Below are positions 29,929-37,347 of a stretch of DNA of 37,347 bases, piece by piece. Every line of letters starts with the position of its first letter. Positions within the stretch are counted from its first letter, which is position 1. Both the position numbers and the translations under genes were made by a program. The notes under the pieces are model-generated. The model was not told where the DNA came from and did no database searches. It saw only the letters and a list, made by a program, of their open reading frames with translations. The DNA is taken from NCBI GenBank assembly GCA_903942465.1, contig CAJAPA010000104.1, forward strand, positions 1-37,347, given 5' to 3'. The DNA is from an uncultured Gammaproteobacteria bacterium (GTDB lineage Bacteria; Pseudomonadota; Gammaproteobacteria; Xanthomonadales; Xanthomonadaceae).

Positions 29929-30076
29929 AGTCCTGTACCAATTCAACGCTAGACTAACAGACCATCGCCAACTCTGGCAAGCCCGTACATGACTTTAGAC
30001 CTATCGCGGCACCCGCTCAAAAAGCGTATGCTCGGAGTGCATTTTTGCCTATCCCCGCCCTATTTGTGGAGTTTTC

Positions 30077-32146
30077 ATGAACAAGTCCTTGAAACTGCTG
30101 TCCTTGAGCGTTGCGGTCGCGCTTAGCCTGTCTGCCTGCAAAAAAGAGCAGCCCGCCGCCGACGCGCTGAGCATCGACATGAGCAAACTGCCGAAACTGC
30201 CGGCCTTTGCCGTAGCCGATCTCGACAGCACTGTATCCGCCTGTACCGACCTCAACCAGTTCGTCAATGGAAAGTGGCTGGCCGCCAATCCGGTTCCCTC
30301 TGACAAAACCTCCTGGGGTAGCTTCGAAATGCTCGGCGAATATTCGTTGGCCGTTCAGAAACAAATCGTGGAAGCCGCAGCCGCCGCCAAAGCCTCGGAC
30401 GGCACCGTTGAACAAAAACTCGGCGACATCTACGCGCTGGGCAACGATGAAGCCAAGCTCAACGCCGACGGCGTGGCTCCGGTAAAGCCGCTGCTGGCTG
30501 AAATCGATGCCATCAAAGATGGTGCCGCGCTGGCCGGATACCTGCGCGCCAGTTATGCCAAAGGCAATCAATCGGTATTTTCGTTCGGTCCCTACGAGGA
30601 CTTCAAGGACGCCAAGAACGTGATCGCCTATGCCTTCGAGGGCGGTCTGTCCTTGCCGGAAAAAGCCTACTATCTGGAACCGCAGTACCAGGACAAGCGT
30701 GATGCCTTCCTGGCCCATGTCGAGCGCATGCTGATTCTGGGCGGCGTCGATGCTGCCGCCGCGAAGACGCAGGCCGCCACCGTGCTGGCCTTTGAAACCC
30801 GTCTGGCCAAAGCCTCGCTGTCGCCGATTGAATCGCGCGATCCGGCCAACCAGTACCACTTCGTGAGCATGGCTGAAGCTGACAAGGCCTCCCCGAACTT
30901 CTCCTGGAGCGCCTTCTTCAAGGCTCAGGGCCTCGGTGATGTCAAAGGCTTCTCGCTGTCTCAGCCGACGTTCTTCGCGGAAATGGACCGCATGATTGCC
31001 GACGTTCCGACCGCCGATTGGCAGGCCTATCTGCGTTACCAGACCCTGTCCGGCGCCGCACCCTACCTGTCCGACGCGCTGAGCAATGAAAACTTCGCGT
31101 TCTACCGTACCGCCCTGCGCGGCCAGAAGGAACAGAAGCCGCGCTGGAAGCGCGTGCTCGATACCGTCAATGGCACCATGGGTGAAGCACTTGGTCAGGT
31201 CTATGTGGAAGAAACCTTCCCGGAATCCTCGAAAAAGCAAATGCAGGAACTGGTCGGCAACCTCAGCAAAGCGCTGAAAACCCGTCTTGAAAATCTGGAA
31301 TGGATGAGTGCCGAAACCAAGGAAAAGGCCCTGGCCAAATGGGCGACCTTCGACCCGAAAATCGGTTACCCGGATAAATGGCGTGATTACAGTGGCCTGA
31401 AAATCGACCGCAGCAAGAGCTATCTCGAAAACGTGCTTGCCGCGCAATCCTTCGAAAACGCTTACCAGATGGGCAAAATAGGCAAACCGGCCGACCGCAC
31501 CGAATGGGGCATGACGCCGCAGACGGTCAACGCCTATTACAACCCGACCAAGAACGAAATTGTGTTCCCGGCCGCCATCCTGCAACCGCCGTTTTTTGAT
31601 CCAAAAGCCGATCCGGCCATCAACTATGGCGGCATAGGCGCGGTCATCGGCCATGAAATGCTGCACGGCTACGACGATCAGGGCAGCCAGTTCGATAAGA
31701 ACGGCAACAACGTCAATTGGTGGACCGAAGCCGACCTGAAGAACTTCCAAGCCCGTACCGGCAAGCTGGTCGCCCAGTTCGATGATTACGTGGCCATCGA
31801 CAACCTGCATGTCAAAGGCCAGCTCACGCTGGGCGAGAACATCGCCGATGTCGGCGGACTGAAAGTCGCCTATGATGCCCTGCAGCTGGAGCTGGCCAAC
31901 AAGAAAGTGGCGGCCATTGACGGCTTCAGCCAGGACCAGCGTTTCTTCATGAACTGGGCCACGGTCTGGCGCCGCAATTTCACGCCGGATGAACTCAAAG
32001 TGCGTCTGAATACCGATCCGCACGCGCCGGCGAACTTCCGTGCCATCGGTGCGCCGTCGAACATGGACAGCTTCGCTGCGGCATTCAGCTGCAAAGCAGG
32101 CGATGCCATGGTGCGTCCGGCCGACAAGAAAGTTTCCATCTGGTAA
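30077..32146 (+). CDS. M13 family metallopeptidase (neprilysin/PepO-like), lipoprotein-like signal
   Basis: LSLSACKK lipobox; FVNGKWLAANPVPSDKTSWGSFEML; VIGHEMLHGYDDQGSQFDKNGNNVNWWT; GENIADVGGLKVAYDA. Confidence 0.96.
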   Translation: MNKSLKLLSLSVAVALSLSACKKEQPAADALSIDMSKLPKLPAFAVADLDSTVSACTDLNQFVNGKWLAANPVPSDKTSWGSFEMLGEYSLAVQKQIVEAAAAAKASDGTVEQKLGDIYALGNDEAKLNADGVAPVKPLLAEIDAIKDGAALAGYLRASYAKGNQSVFSFGPYEDFKDAKNVIAYAFEGGLSLPEKAYYLEPQYQDKRDAFLAHVERMLILGGVDAAAAKTQAATVLAFETRLAKASLSPIESRDPANQYHFVSMAEADKASPNFSWSAFFKAQGLGDVKGFSLSQPTFFAEMDRMIADVPTADWQAYLRYQTLSGAAPYLSDALSNENFAFYRTALRGQKEQKPRWKRVLDTVNGTMGEALGQVYVEETFPESSKKQMQELVGNLSKALKTRLENLEWMSAETKEKALAKWATFDPKIGYPDKWRDYSGLKIDRSKSYLENVLAAQSFENAYQMGKIGKPADRTEWGMTPQTVNAYYNPTKNEIVFPAAILQPPFFDPKADPAINYGGIGAVIGHEMLHGYDDQGSQFDKNGNNVNWWTEADLKNFQARTGKLVAQFDDYVAIDNLHVKGQLTLGENIADVGGLKVAYDALQLELANKKVAAIDGFSQDQRFFMNWATVWRRNFTPDELKVRLNTDPHAPANFRAIGAPSNMDSFAAAFSCKAGDAMVRPADKKVSIW

Positions 32147-32164
32147 TCGCTGTTTGCTTTCCGG

Positions 32165-32190
32165 AAAAACCCCGCTTCGGCGGGGTTTTT
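32165..32190 (+). terminator. Intrinsic terminator after M13 peptidase
   Basis: aaaaaccccgc-ttcg-gcggggttttt. Confidence 0.85.
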
Positions 32191-32227
32191 CTTTGCGCCG
32201 CGGCGGCAGAGCCAGTACAATGCGCCG

Positions 32228-33196
32228 ATGCCGAATATCATGCCCGGACAACGCTGGATCTCGAGTGCCGAACCCGAATTGGGACTGGGGACGATTCTCA
32301 GGGCAGACGCCCGGCAATCCGACATCATCTTTACCGGTTGCGGCGAACTCAAGCATTTCACCCATGCCTCGTCGCCACTGTTGCGCGTGCGTTTCGAGCC
32401 CGGCGACTGCCTGTTCATGGATGGTTCTGCGCGCACGGTGGATGCGCTGACCGAAGATGCTGGCGGCACACTGAGCTACCGCTGCGGCGCGGAAATTCTG
32501 CATGAAGGCAGCATCGATCCCGAACAGCAGCATCTTCCGGCTACACTGCGCCTGCTGGTCGGCCAGTACGATGCCGCCTTTCTCTTTGAACTGCGCCGGC
32601 GCGCCCTGCAGGCCGGGCTTCTGGACCAGGAGCACTTCGAGCTGTTCGCCATGGCGCTGCTCGGCCACTACGGCTGCCGGTTCACCCCGGTCTCGGAACA
32701 TGTCTTTCTGCTCGATGCCGAAGCTTCGGAACTTGAGCCCGGATTCGACAAAAGCACGCCCTGCCGATTCGGCAACGATGAAAACATCGGCGAAGGACAT
32801 TCCATCCATGGCGGCCACCCGCTCATGCAGGCGGCGCTGGAACGATTCCTGCAAAGCCGTGCCGGCAGTGCCGGATTCCTGATTGATGACACTCTGCCCG
32901 CACGCAGTGCCGTGCTGGAGACCGTATTCCGATCGGCTGATGGATCCGTGAGCTTGATGGCACTCGATGCACGCGGCAACCATTTGCCGGCATTCACCCC
33001 GAGCGAGCAGGCCGTATTCCGCTCACGTGACAGCCTCATCGACCTGAAACCGTTCATACGCAGCATGAATCAGATCTATCCAATGTTGCTGGAAAGCAGT
33101 CTGCAGCAAGCCGCCGAAGCGGATTCAGGAAAACTGGAAGCCCTGCGGTTGGTGGTCGGGGCCGAATTTGCCCTGTTCGGTAAAAAGAACCGTTAA
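32228..33196 (+). CDS. RapA-like protein lacking the SWI2/SNF2 ATPase core (N-terminal Tudor-like region joined to RapA C-terminal region)
   Basis: N-term MPGQRWISSAEPELGLGTILRADARQSDIIF...HASSPLLRVRFEPGD resembles E. coli RapA [29 protein letters not shown]...ARSDSPVTRVMFNPGD. C-term GHSIHGGHPLMQAALERFLQSRAGSAGFLIDDTLPARSAVLETVFRSA resembles [52 protein letters not shown] (recalled). No Walker A, DEAH or helicase motifs. Confidence 0.8.
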   Translation: MPNIMPGQRWISSAEPELGLGTILRADARQSDIIFTGCGELKHFTHASSPLLRVRFEPGDCLFMDGSARTVDALTEDAGGTLSYRCGAEILHEGSIDPEQQHLPATLRLLVGQYDAAFLFELRRRALQAGLLDQEHFELFAMALLGHYGCRFTPVSEHVFLLDAEASELEPGFDKSTPCRFGNDENIGEGHSIHGGHPLMQAALERFLQSRAGSAGFLIDDTLPARSAVLETVFRSADGSVSLMALDARGNHLPAFTPSEQAVFRSRDSLIDLKPFIRSMNQIYPMLLESSLQQAAEADSGKLEALRLVVGAEFALFGKKNR

Positions 33197-33849
33197 ACGC
33201 CCCAAGGGCCTTTGCGTTTGCGGGTAAACGGGGCCTGCCCCCGCCAGTAGCGAATCAGCAACCAGCCGAACAGCATGCCGCCCAGATGGGCGAAATGGGC
33301 AATGCCGCCGGCCGTACCGGTCACACCCATCAGCAGTGACAGCGCACCGAAAACGATGACCAGTGTGCGTGCCGACATCGGAATCGGCGGAATCAGCAAC
33401 ATCACGCGCTCGCGCGGAAACAGCATGGCGTAAGCCATAAGAAGACCATATATCCCGCCGGAGGCGCCGATGGTGGGACCTGCCGTTTCCGGCATCCAGG
33501 CCATGAACGCCAGTTGGCAAATACCGGCGCCGGCTACACAGACCAGAAAGAACGTCAAATAGCGGCGTCCGCCCCAAACTTCCTCTAATCGCGCGCCGAA
33601 CTGGTACAGCGCGATACCGTTGAAGAACAGATGGCCAAATCCGCTCGGATCATGCATGAAACCATAGGTCAGTAGTTGCCAGAGCTGGAAGCCCATGCTG
33701 ACCGGCAGGCCATCGCTGCCGGTGCCGACGAAAACATCCTGCAAGGGCCAGAGCATGAACGGCATCAGGGCATCACCGAGGAACTGCTGCGCCAGATAGA
33801 CCAGGGCTATGATCCATAGCAGATTGCGGGTCACTTTCGGTAAATGCAT
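33193..33849 (-). CDS. Rhomboid family intramembrane serine protease
   Basis: GFMHDPSGFGHLFFNGIALYQFGARLEEVWGGRRYL...GASGGIYGLLMAYAMLFP...HFAHLGGMLFGWLLIRYWRG. Confidence 0.95.
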   Translation of the reverse strand: MHLPKVTRNLLWIIALVYLAQQFLGDALMPFMLWPLQDVFVGTGSDGLPVSMGFQLWQLLTYGFMHDPSGFGHLFFNGIALYQFGARLEEVWGGRRYLTFFLVCVAGAGICQLAFMAWMPETAGPTIGASGGIYGLLMAYAMLFPRERVMLLIPPIPMSARTLVIVFGALSLLMGVTGTAGGIAHFAHLGGMLFGWLLIRYWRGQAPFTRKRKGPWGV

Positions 33850-33891
33850 GGCCGGCTCTTCAAAGGGGATGCGTCATGATACCCGATTGGC

Positions 33892-34221
33892 TCAATCAGG
33901 CGCCCACAGCAAGGCATCCAGATCGAGCCCGTGTTTGGGCATTTTCACCCGCCCCGCCTCGACCCGGATGCCCTCGGCACGCAGTCGCTGCGACTGTTCG
34001 ATGAACATCGGCGAGTCCTTAGGGAACGCAATCTGACCGGAAGCACGCAGCACCCGGTGCCAGGGCAAATCAGGAGTATCGGACTGGGAAAGCACCCGAG
34101 CCACCAATCGTGCGCATCCGGGCAGTCCGGCTTTGGCCGCGACGGCGCCGTAGGAACACACGCTGCCGGCTGGCAGGGCGCGAATGACCGCGTGAATACG
34201 TTCCTGCTTAGATCCCGACAC
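33892..34221 (-). CDS. Alkyltransferase-like (ATL) MGMT-fold protein
   Basis: IPAGSVCSYGAVA-type MGMT motif (LPAGSVCSYGAVAAKAGLPGCARLVARVL) with LPWHRVLRASGQIAFP: Trp replaces the catalytic Cys of PCHRV. Confidence 0.92.
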   Translation of the reverse strand: MSGSKQERIHAVIRALPAGSVCSYGAVAAKAGLPGCARLVARVLSQSDTPDLPWHRVLRASGQIAFPKDSPMFIEQSQRLRAEGIRVEAGRVKMPKHGLDLDALLWAPD

Positions 34222-35338
34222 CGTAATGCACGAGCAGACGGACTAGACCATAGGCGATCCCGCCGGCGGCCGGAATGGTCAGGATCCAGGCCCAGATGAT
34301 GCGCTCAATCACTGAAATTTTCAGTGCGCGTGGATTCTTGGCGAATCCGACGCCCATGATGGCGGTCGAGATGCTGTGCGTGGTGGATACCGGCATGCCG
34401 AAGTGGGCAGCAACGGTCAGGATGGTCGCGGAGCTGGTTTCGGCGGCAAAACCATTAATCGGATGCAATTTGACCATTTTATGGCCCAGCGTCTTGATGA
34501 TGCGCCAGCCGCCCATGGCGGTTCCTGCGGCCATAACCAAAGCGCAAGTCACAATAATCCAGGTGTCGATATCTTTTTCGCCACCGCCCGGGTGCAGGAA
34601 AGCCAACCAATCCGGAAGATTGTCCAGTGTTCCGGAGGTCTGCGCACCGAAAATGGCGAGCGCGATGATGCCCATGGTTTTCTGGGCATCATTGGTGCCG
34701 TGGGCAAAGCCCATGTAGGCGGCGCTGGCAATCTGGGCCTTACCGAATACCGCGTTGACCCAACGCGGGCGGGAAATCCGTGCCATCCAGCCGCCCGCTG
34801 AGTTCATCGAGCTGATGACCCCCATCAACAGCCCCATCAACAGCATGCCGAGCAGGAAGCCGGCCATCGGCGAAGTAATCATGGGGATGACCACTTTCCA
34901 CAACAGACCGGCGTTTTTGGTCCAATTCTCGCCAAGATCCGACCAAACCAGAGAATGCCAATTGTTGTTCGAGGCGGCCAGAGCGGCGCCGCACAGCCCG
35001 CCAATCAGGGCGTGGCTGGACGAAGAAGGTAGGCCACGCCACCAGGTGATCAGATTCCAGATGATGCCGCCGGTCAGGGCACAAATCAGTACCTGCGAGC
35101 TGACATTCACCACATCGGTATCGATCAGGCCGGAGGAAATCGTCTTGGCCACGGCCGTGCCCGCCAGAGCGCCGATCAGGTTCATCACCGCTGCCAGCGC
35201 GACCGCCTGCGTGGGGTTCAGCACTTTGGTCGCAACCACCGTGGCGATCGAGTTGGCGGTGTCATGGAAGCCGTTGATGAACTCGAACACCAATGCCGTC
35301 ATGATCACCAGCAGCAGTAGCACCAGTGCGAAGTCCAT
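34208..35338 (-). CDS. Inorganic phosphate transporter, PiT family
   Basis: FEFINGFHDTANSIATVVATKVLNPTQAV...SSSHALIGGLCGAAL...GFAHGTNDAQKTMGIIALAI...PVSTTHSISTAIMGVG. Confidence 0.96.
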   Translation of the reverse strand: MDFALVLLLLVIMTALVFEFINGFHDTANSIATVVATKVLNPTQAVALAAVMNLIGALAGTAVAKTISSGLIDTDVVNVSSQVLICALTGGIIWNLITWWRGLPSSSSHALIGGLCGAALAASNNNWHSLVWSDLGENWTKNAGLLWKVVIPMITSPMAGFLLGMLLMGLLMGVISSMNSAGGWMARISRPRWVNAVFGKAQIASAAYMGFAHGTNDAQKTMGIIALAIFGAQTSGTLDNLPDWLAFLHPGGGEKDIDTWIIVTCALVMAAGTAMGGWRIIKTLGHKMVKLHPINGFAAETSSATILTVAAHFGMPVSTTHSISTAIMGVGFAKNPRALKISVIERIIWAWILTIPAAGGIAYGLVRLLVHYGVGI

Positions 35339-35348
35339 TGCGACGTCC

Positions 35349-35978
35349 TCAGGAGTTCTTCAGAATGATGTGGTGCACGACGTTACCGGCATCGCGGCAA
35401 CGGTCGATGGCCTTCTCCAGCATTTCGAACAGGTCCTTGAGAATCATATAGCGCATCGGATCGGTTTCATTCTGGTAGGTGTCCCGGTAAAGCTCCAATA
35501 TCAGACGGTCAGCCTCGGCCTCGATGGCCTGCATCCGGTCGTTCAGGGCCTTGCTGGTTTCGATGTTCATGCCTTTGCGCAGCTGACCGACCATTTCTTC
35601 CAGTACCTCGCAGCTCTGTTCGAGCATCTTGGCACGCGGAATGAAGTCAACATCGCCCAATCGGTGGGAGGCCAGCATAAAGCGCTCGGCGAATTTTTCA
35701 ATGACCTTGGGAATCTTGTACAGCACGTTCGACAGTTCCTCGATGTCCTCGCGTTCAAGGGCGGTCACGAAGGTATTGACCAACTCATGGCTGATTTGGG
35801 CAGCCAAATCCTTTTCACGCTTCCGGGCCAGCTTGAATTTTTCCAAGGAACGCTGGGCTGCCGGGGTGGCCAACAACTCGCCGAGGGCATGCGTGCTTTC
35901 CCGGGCCGCGGAAGCACTGGCCTCCAGCAATCCATAGAATTTGTCGCCTTTGCCAAAAATGGTTTGCAAGGAAAACAT
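35349..35978 (-). CDS. DUF47 / TIGR00153 family PhoU-like protein partnered with PiT
   Basis: FGKGDKFYGLLEASASAARESTHALGELL...DPMRYMILKDLFEMLEKAIDRCRDAGNVVHHIILKNS; 10-nt gap to PiT gene. Confidence 0.92.
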   Translation of the reverse strand: MFSLQTIFGKGDKFYGLLEASASAARESTHALGELLATPAAQRSLEKFKLARKREKDLAAQISHELVNTFVTALEREDIEELSNVLYKIPKVIEKFAERFMLASHRLGDVDFIPRAKMLEQSCEVLEEMVGQLRKGMNIETSKALNDRMQAIEAEADRLILELYRDTYQNETDPMRYMILKDLFEMLEKAIDRCRDAGNVVHHIILKNS

Positions 35979-36033
35979 AAAGGCACTCCTGAACGGGGGG
36001 TTAACCAAGCGTTATTGTAGGGCAAAAGTGACC

Positions 36034-36057
36034 GAATATTACAGTTTTGTAATATTC
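36034..36057. promoter_or_regulatory. Perfect palindrome in divergent promoter region
   Basis: GAATATTACA-GTTT-TGTAATATTC: exact 10-bp arms between DUF47/PiT and CNNM genes. Confidence 0.5.
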
Positions 36058-36119
36058 CGAAGGCGTGCCGAAGCGCCATAAGGTATGCTATCTCCTGCAT
36101 CCGGAATCGTCAGATATCC

Positions 36120-37347
36120 ATGTTTGAAATCGCCATCGTCATCCTGCTGGTCCTGCTGAACGGCTTTTTTGCCCTTTCGGAAATGGCCGTGGTGACCTCC
36201 CGCAAGTCGCGCCTGAAACAGCTGGCGCAGGAATCCAAGCGCGCGCGCGCGGCCCTGGAGCTGTCGGAGCATCCGGAAAGCTTCCTGTCTGCAGTTCAAG
36301 TCTGGATAACCTTGCTTGGGCTGTTGACCGGTTATTTCGGCGGTGAATCACTGGCCGAAAGGATTCAACCCGCGCTTGCCCACATCCCGGTGCTCGGTCC
36401 CTATTCCGATTACATTGCCTACGCCCTGAGCTTCGGCGGCATCCTCTACGTTTCCGTCGTGCTTGGCGAACTGTTGCCCAAGCGCCTTGGCACCCTGCAT
36501 TCGGAGAAGGTCGCGGTCATGGTCGCCATCCCGATGCGGATTTTGGCCACCATCGCGCGGCCAGCCGTGGTCGTTTTGGCCGGCAGCACCCGCTTCCTGA
36601 TGCGAATGCTGGGGCTGGACAACCGCGCTGAAGATAAAGTCACCGATGAGGAAATCCGCCATCTCGTGGCGGAAAGCCACGAACAGGGCATGATCGACGC
36701 CGATGAACGCAACATGCTCAACCGTGTGTTGCGCCTGGGCGACCGCACTGCCGAATCACTGATGACCCCGCGCACCCTGATCATCTGGCTGGATGCCGAT
36801 GCCAGTCTGGAAGAAAACCAAGCCACCTTGCGCGAACATCCTTACAGCCGTTATCCGGTATTCGATAAGGATGACAGCAATGTGCTGGGCGTGCTGGAAT
36901 CGAAGACCCTGGTCGGCCGCGAAGCGCGCAGCAACAAGGAGTTGTTCGGGGTACTGCGCCCTGCCCTGTTCGTGTCCGAATCCACCAATGCCCTTCGTCT
37001 GCTGGAAATCTTCCGCGAAGAACAGCAGACCCTGGCCTTGGTGGTGGATGAATACGGCGACATCCTCGGCATGGTCACCGTCAATGACCTGATCGGTGCC
37101 GTGCTCGGACGTATCCAGAGCATGGAAGATACCGATGACGAAGCGCTGATCGTCGAACGCGCGGACGGCAGCTGGCTGATTGACGGCCGTCTGGCCGCGG
37201 AAGAGTTGCGTGAACTGCTGAATGTGCAGGCGCTTCCCGGCGAGGACGATAATGATTTCACCACGGTCGCCGGCATGGTCATCGCGCACTTCGGCCGGAT
37301 ACCGCATACCGGGGAGGTTTTCGAGTTCGGGGCCTGGCGTATTGAAG
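36120..37347 (+). CDS. Hemolysin/CorC family CNNM-type transporter (DUF21-CBS), 3' truncated by window
   Basis: MFEIAIVILLVLLNGFFALSEMAVVTSRKSRLKQLAQE...VVLGELLPKRLGTLHSEKVA...TDEEIRHLVAESHEQGMIDADERNMLNRVLRLGDRTAESLMTPR; open to window end. Confidence 0.94.
   Translation, partial: MFEIAIVILLVLLNGFFALSEMAVVTSRKSRLKQLAQESKRARAALELSEHPESFLSAVQVWITLLGLLTGYFGGESLAERIQPALAHIPVLGPYSDYIAYALSFGGILYVSVVLGELLPKRLGTLHSEKVAVMVAIPMRILATIARPAVVVLAGSTRFLMRMLGLDNRAEDKVTDEEIRHLVAESHEQGMIDADERNMLNRVLRLGDRTAESLMTPRTLIIWLDADASLEENQATLREHPYSRYPVFDKDDSNVLGVLESKTLVGREARSNKELFGVLRPALFVSESTNALRLLEIFREEQQTLALVVDEYGDILGMVTVNDLIGAVLGRIQSMEDTDDEALIVERADGSWLIDGRLAAEELRELLNVQALPGEDDNDFTTVAGMVIAHFGRIPHTGEVFEFGAWRIE

Noticed and set aside
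30017-32983. 988-aa minus-strand ORF antisense to the M13 peptidase and RapA-like genes
   Set aside because: Lies opposite two convincing plus-strand proteins; composition is that of a shadow frame in GC-rich DNA and no domain motif is recognisable.
36034-36070. PhoB (pho) box near the DUF47/PiT promoter
   Set aside because: CTGTAAT and a GGTCAC-like half are present but spacing does not fit 11-bp direct repeats.
1-37347. CRISPR arrays, tRNA/rRNA genes, insertion sequences, prophage or toxin-antitoxin modules
   Set aside because: Read on both strands; no regular spaced repeats, cloverleaf-like sequence, transposase or phage motif was recognised.

Overview
GC-rich, densely packed bacterial chromosomal window. 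Gene content and protein styles suggest a gammaproteobacterium of Xanthomonadales type (inference). Main blocks, left to right: (1) the 3' end of a SulP transporter, convergent with an unusually short HutF-like deiminase. (2) A tightly overlapping plus-strand run: CoA-transferase III, hutI, pxpB, pxpC, pxpA, DUF969, DUF979, pcp. It looks like a glutamate-salvage operon fed by histidine intermediates and pyroglutamyl peptides. (3) A zinc-type locus: bTHX-like small ribosomal protein (58 aa, absent from the supplied ORF track), MerC-domain protein, divergent ZnuD-like TonB receptor with two Zur-box-like palindromes between them, and a Fur/Zur regulator after gltX. (4) A cyanophycin cluster: cphB, cphA and a second Mur-ligase-like protein without ATP-grasp. 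(5) Housekeeping genes: ppi, lpxH, DUF455, purF, SPOR protein, folC, phosphatase, serA, M13 peptidase. serA has a structured upstream region. (6) A 322-aa protein at 32228-33196 that resembles the N-terminal and C-terminal domains of RapA joined without the SWI2/SNF2 ATPase core; this is the most novel-looking item. (7) Rhomboid, ATL protein, PiT phosphate transporter with DUF47 partner, and a CNNM/CorC-type protein cut by the window end. No rRNA, tRNA, CRISPR or transposase was recognised. All family calls are from reading translations by eye; no searches were run.
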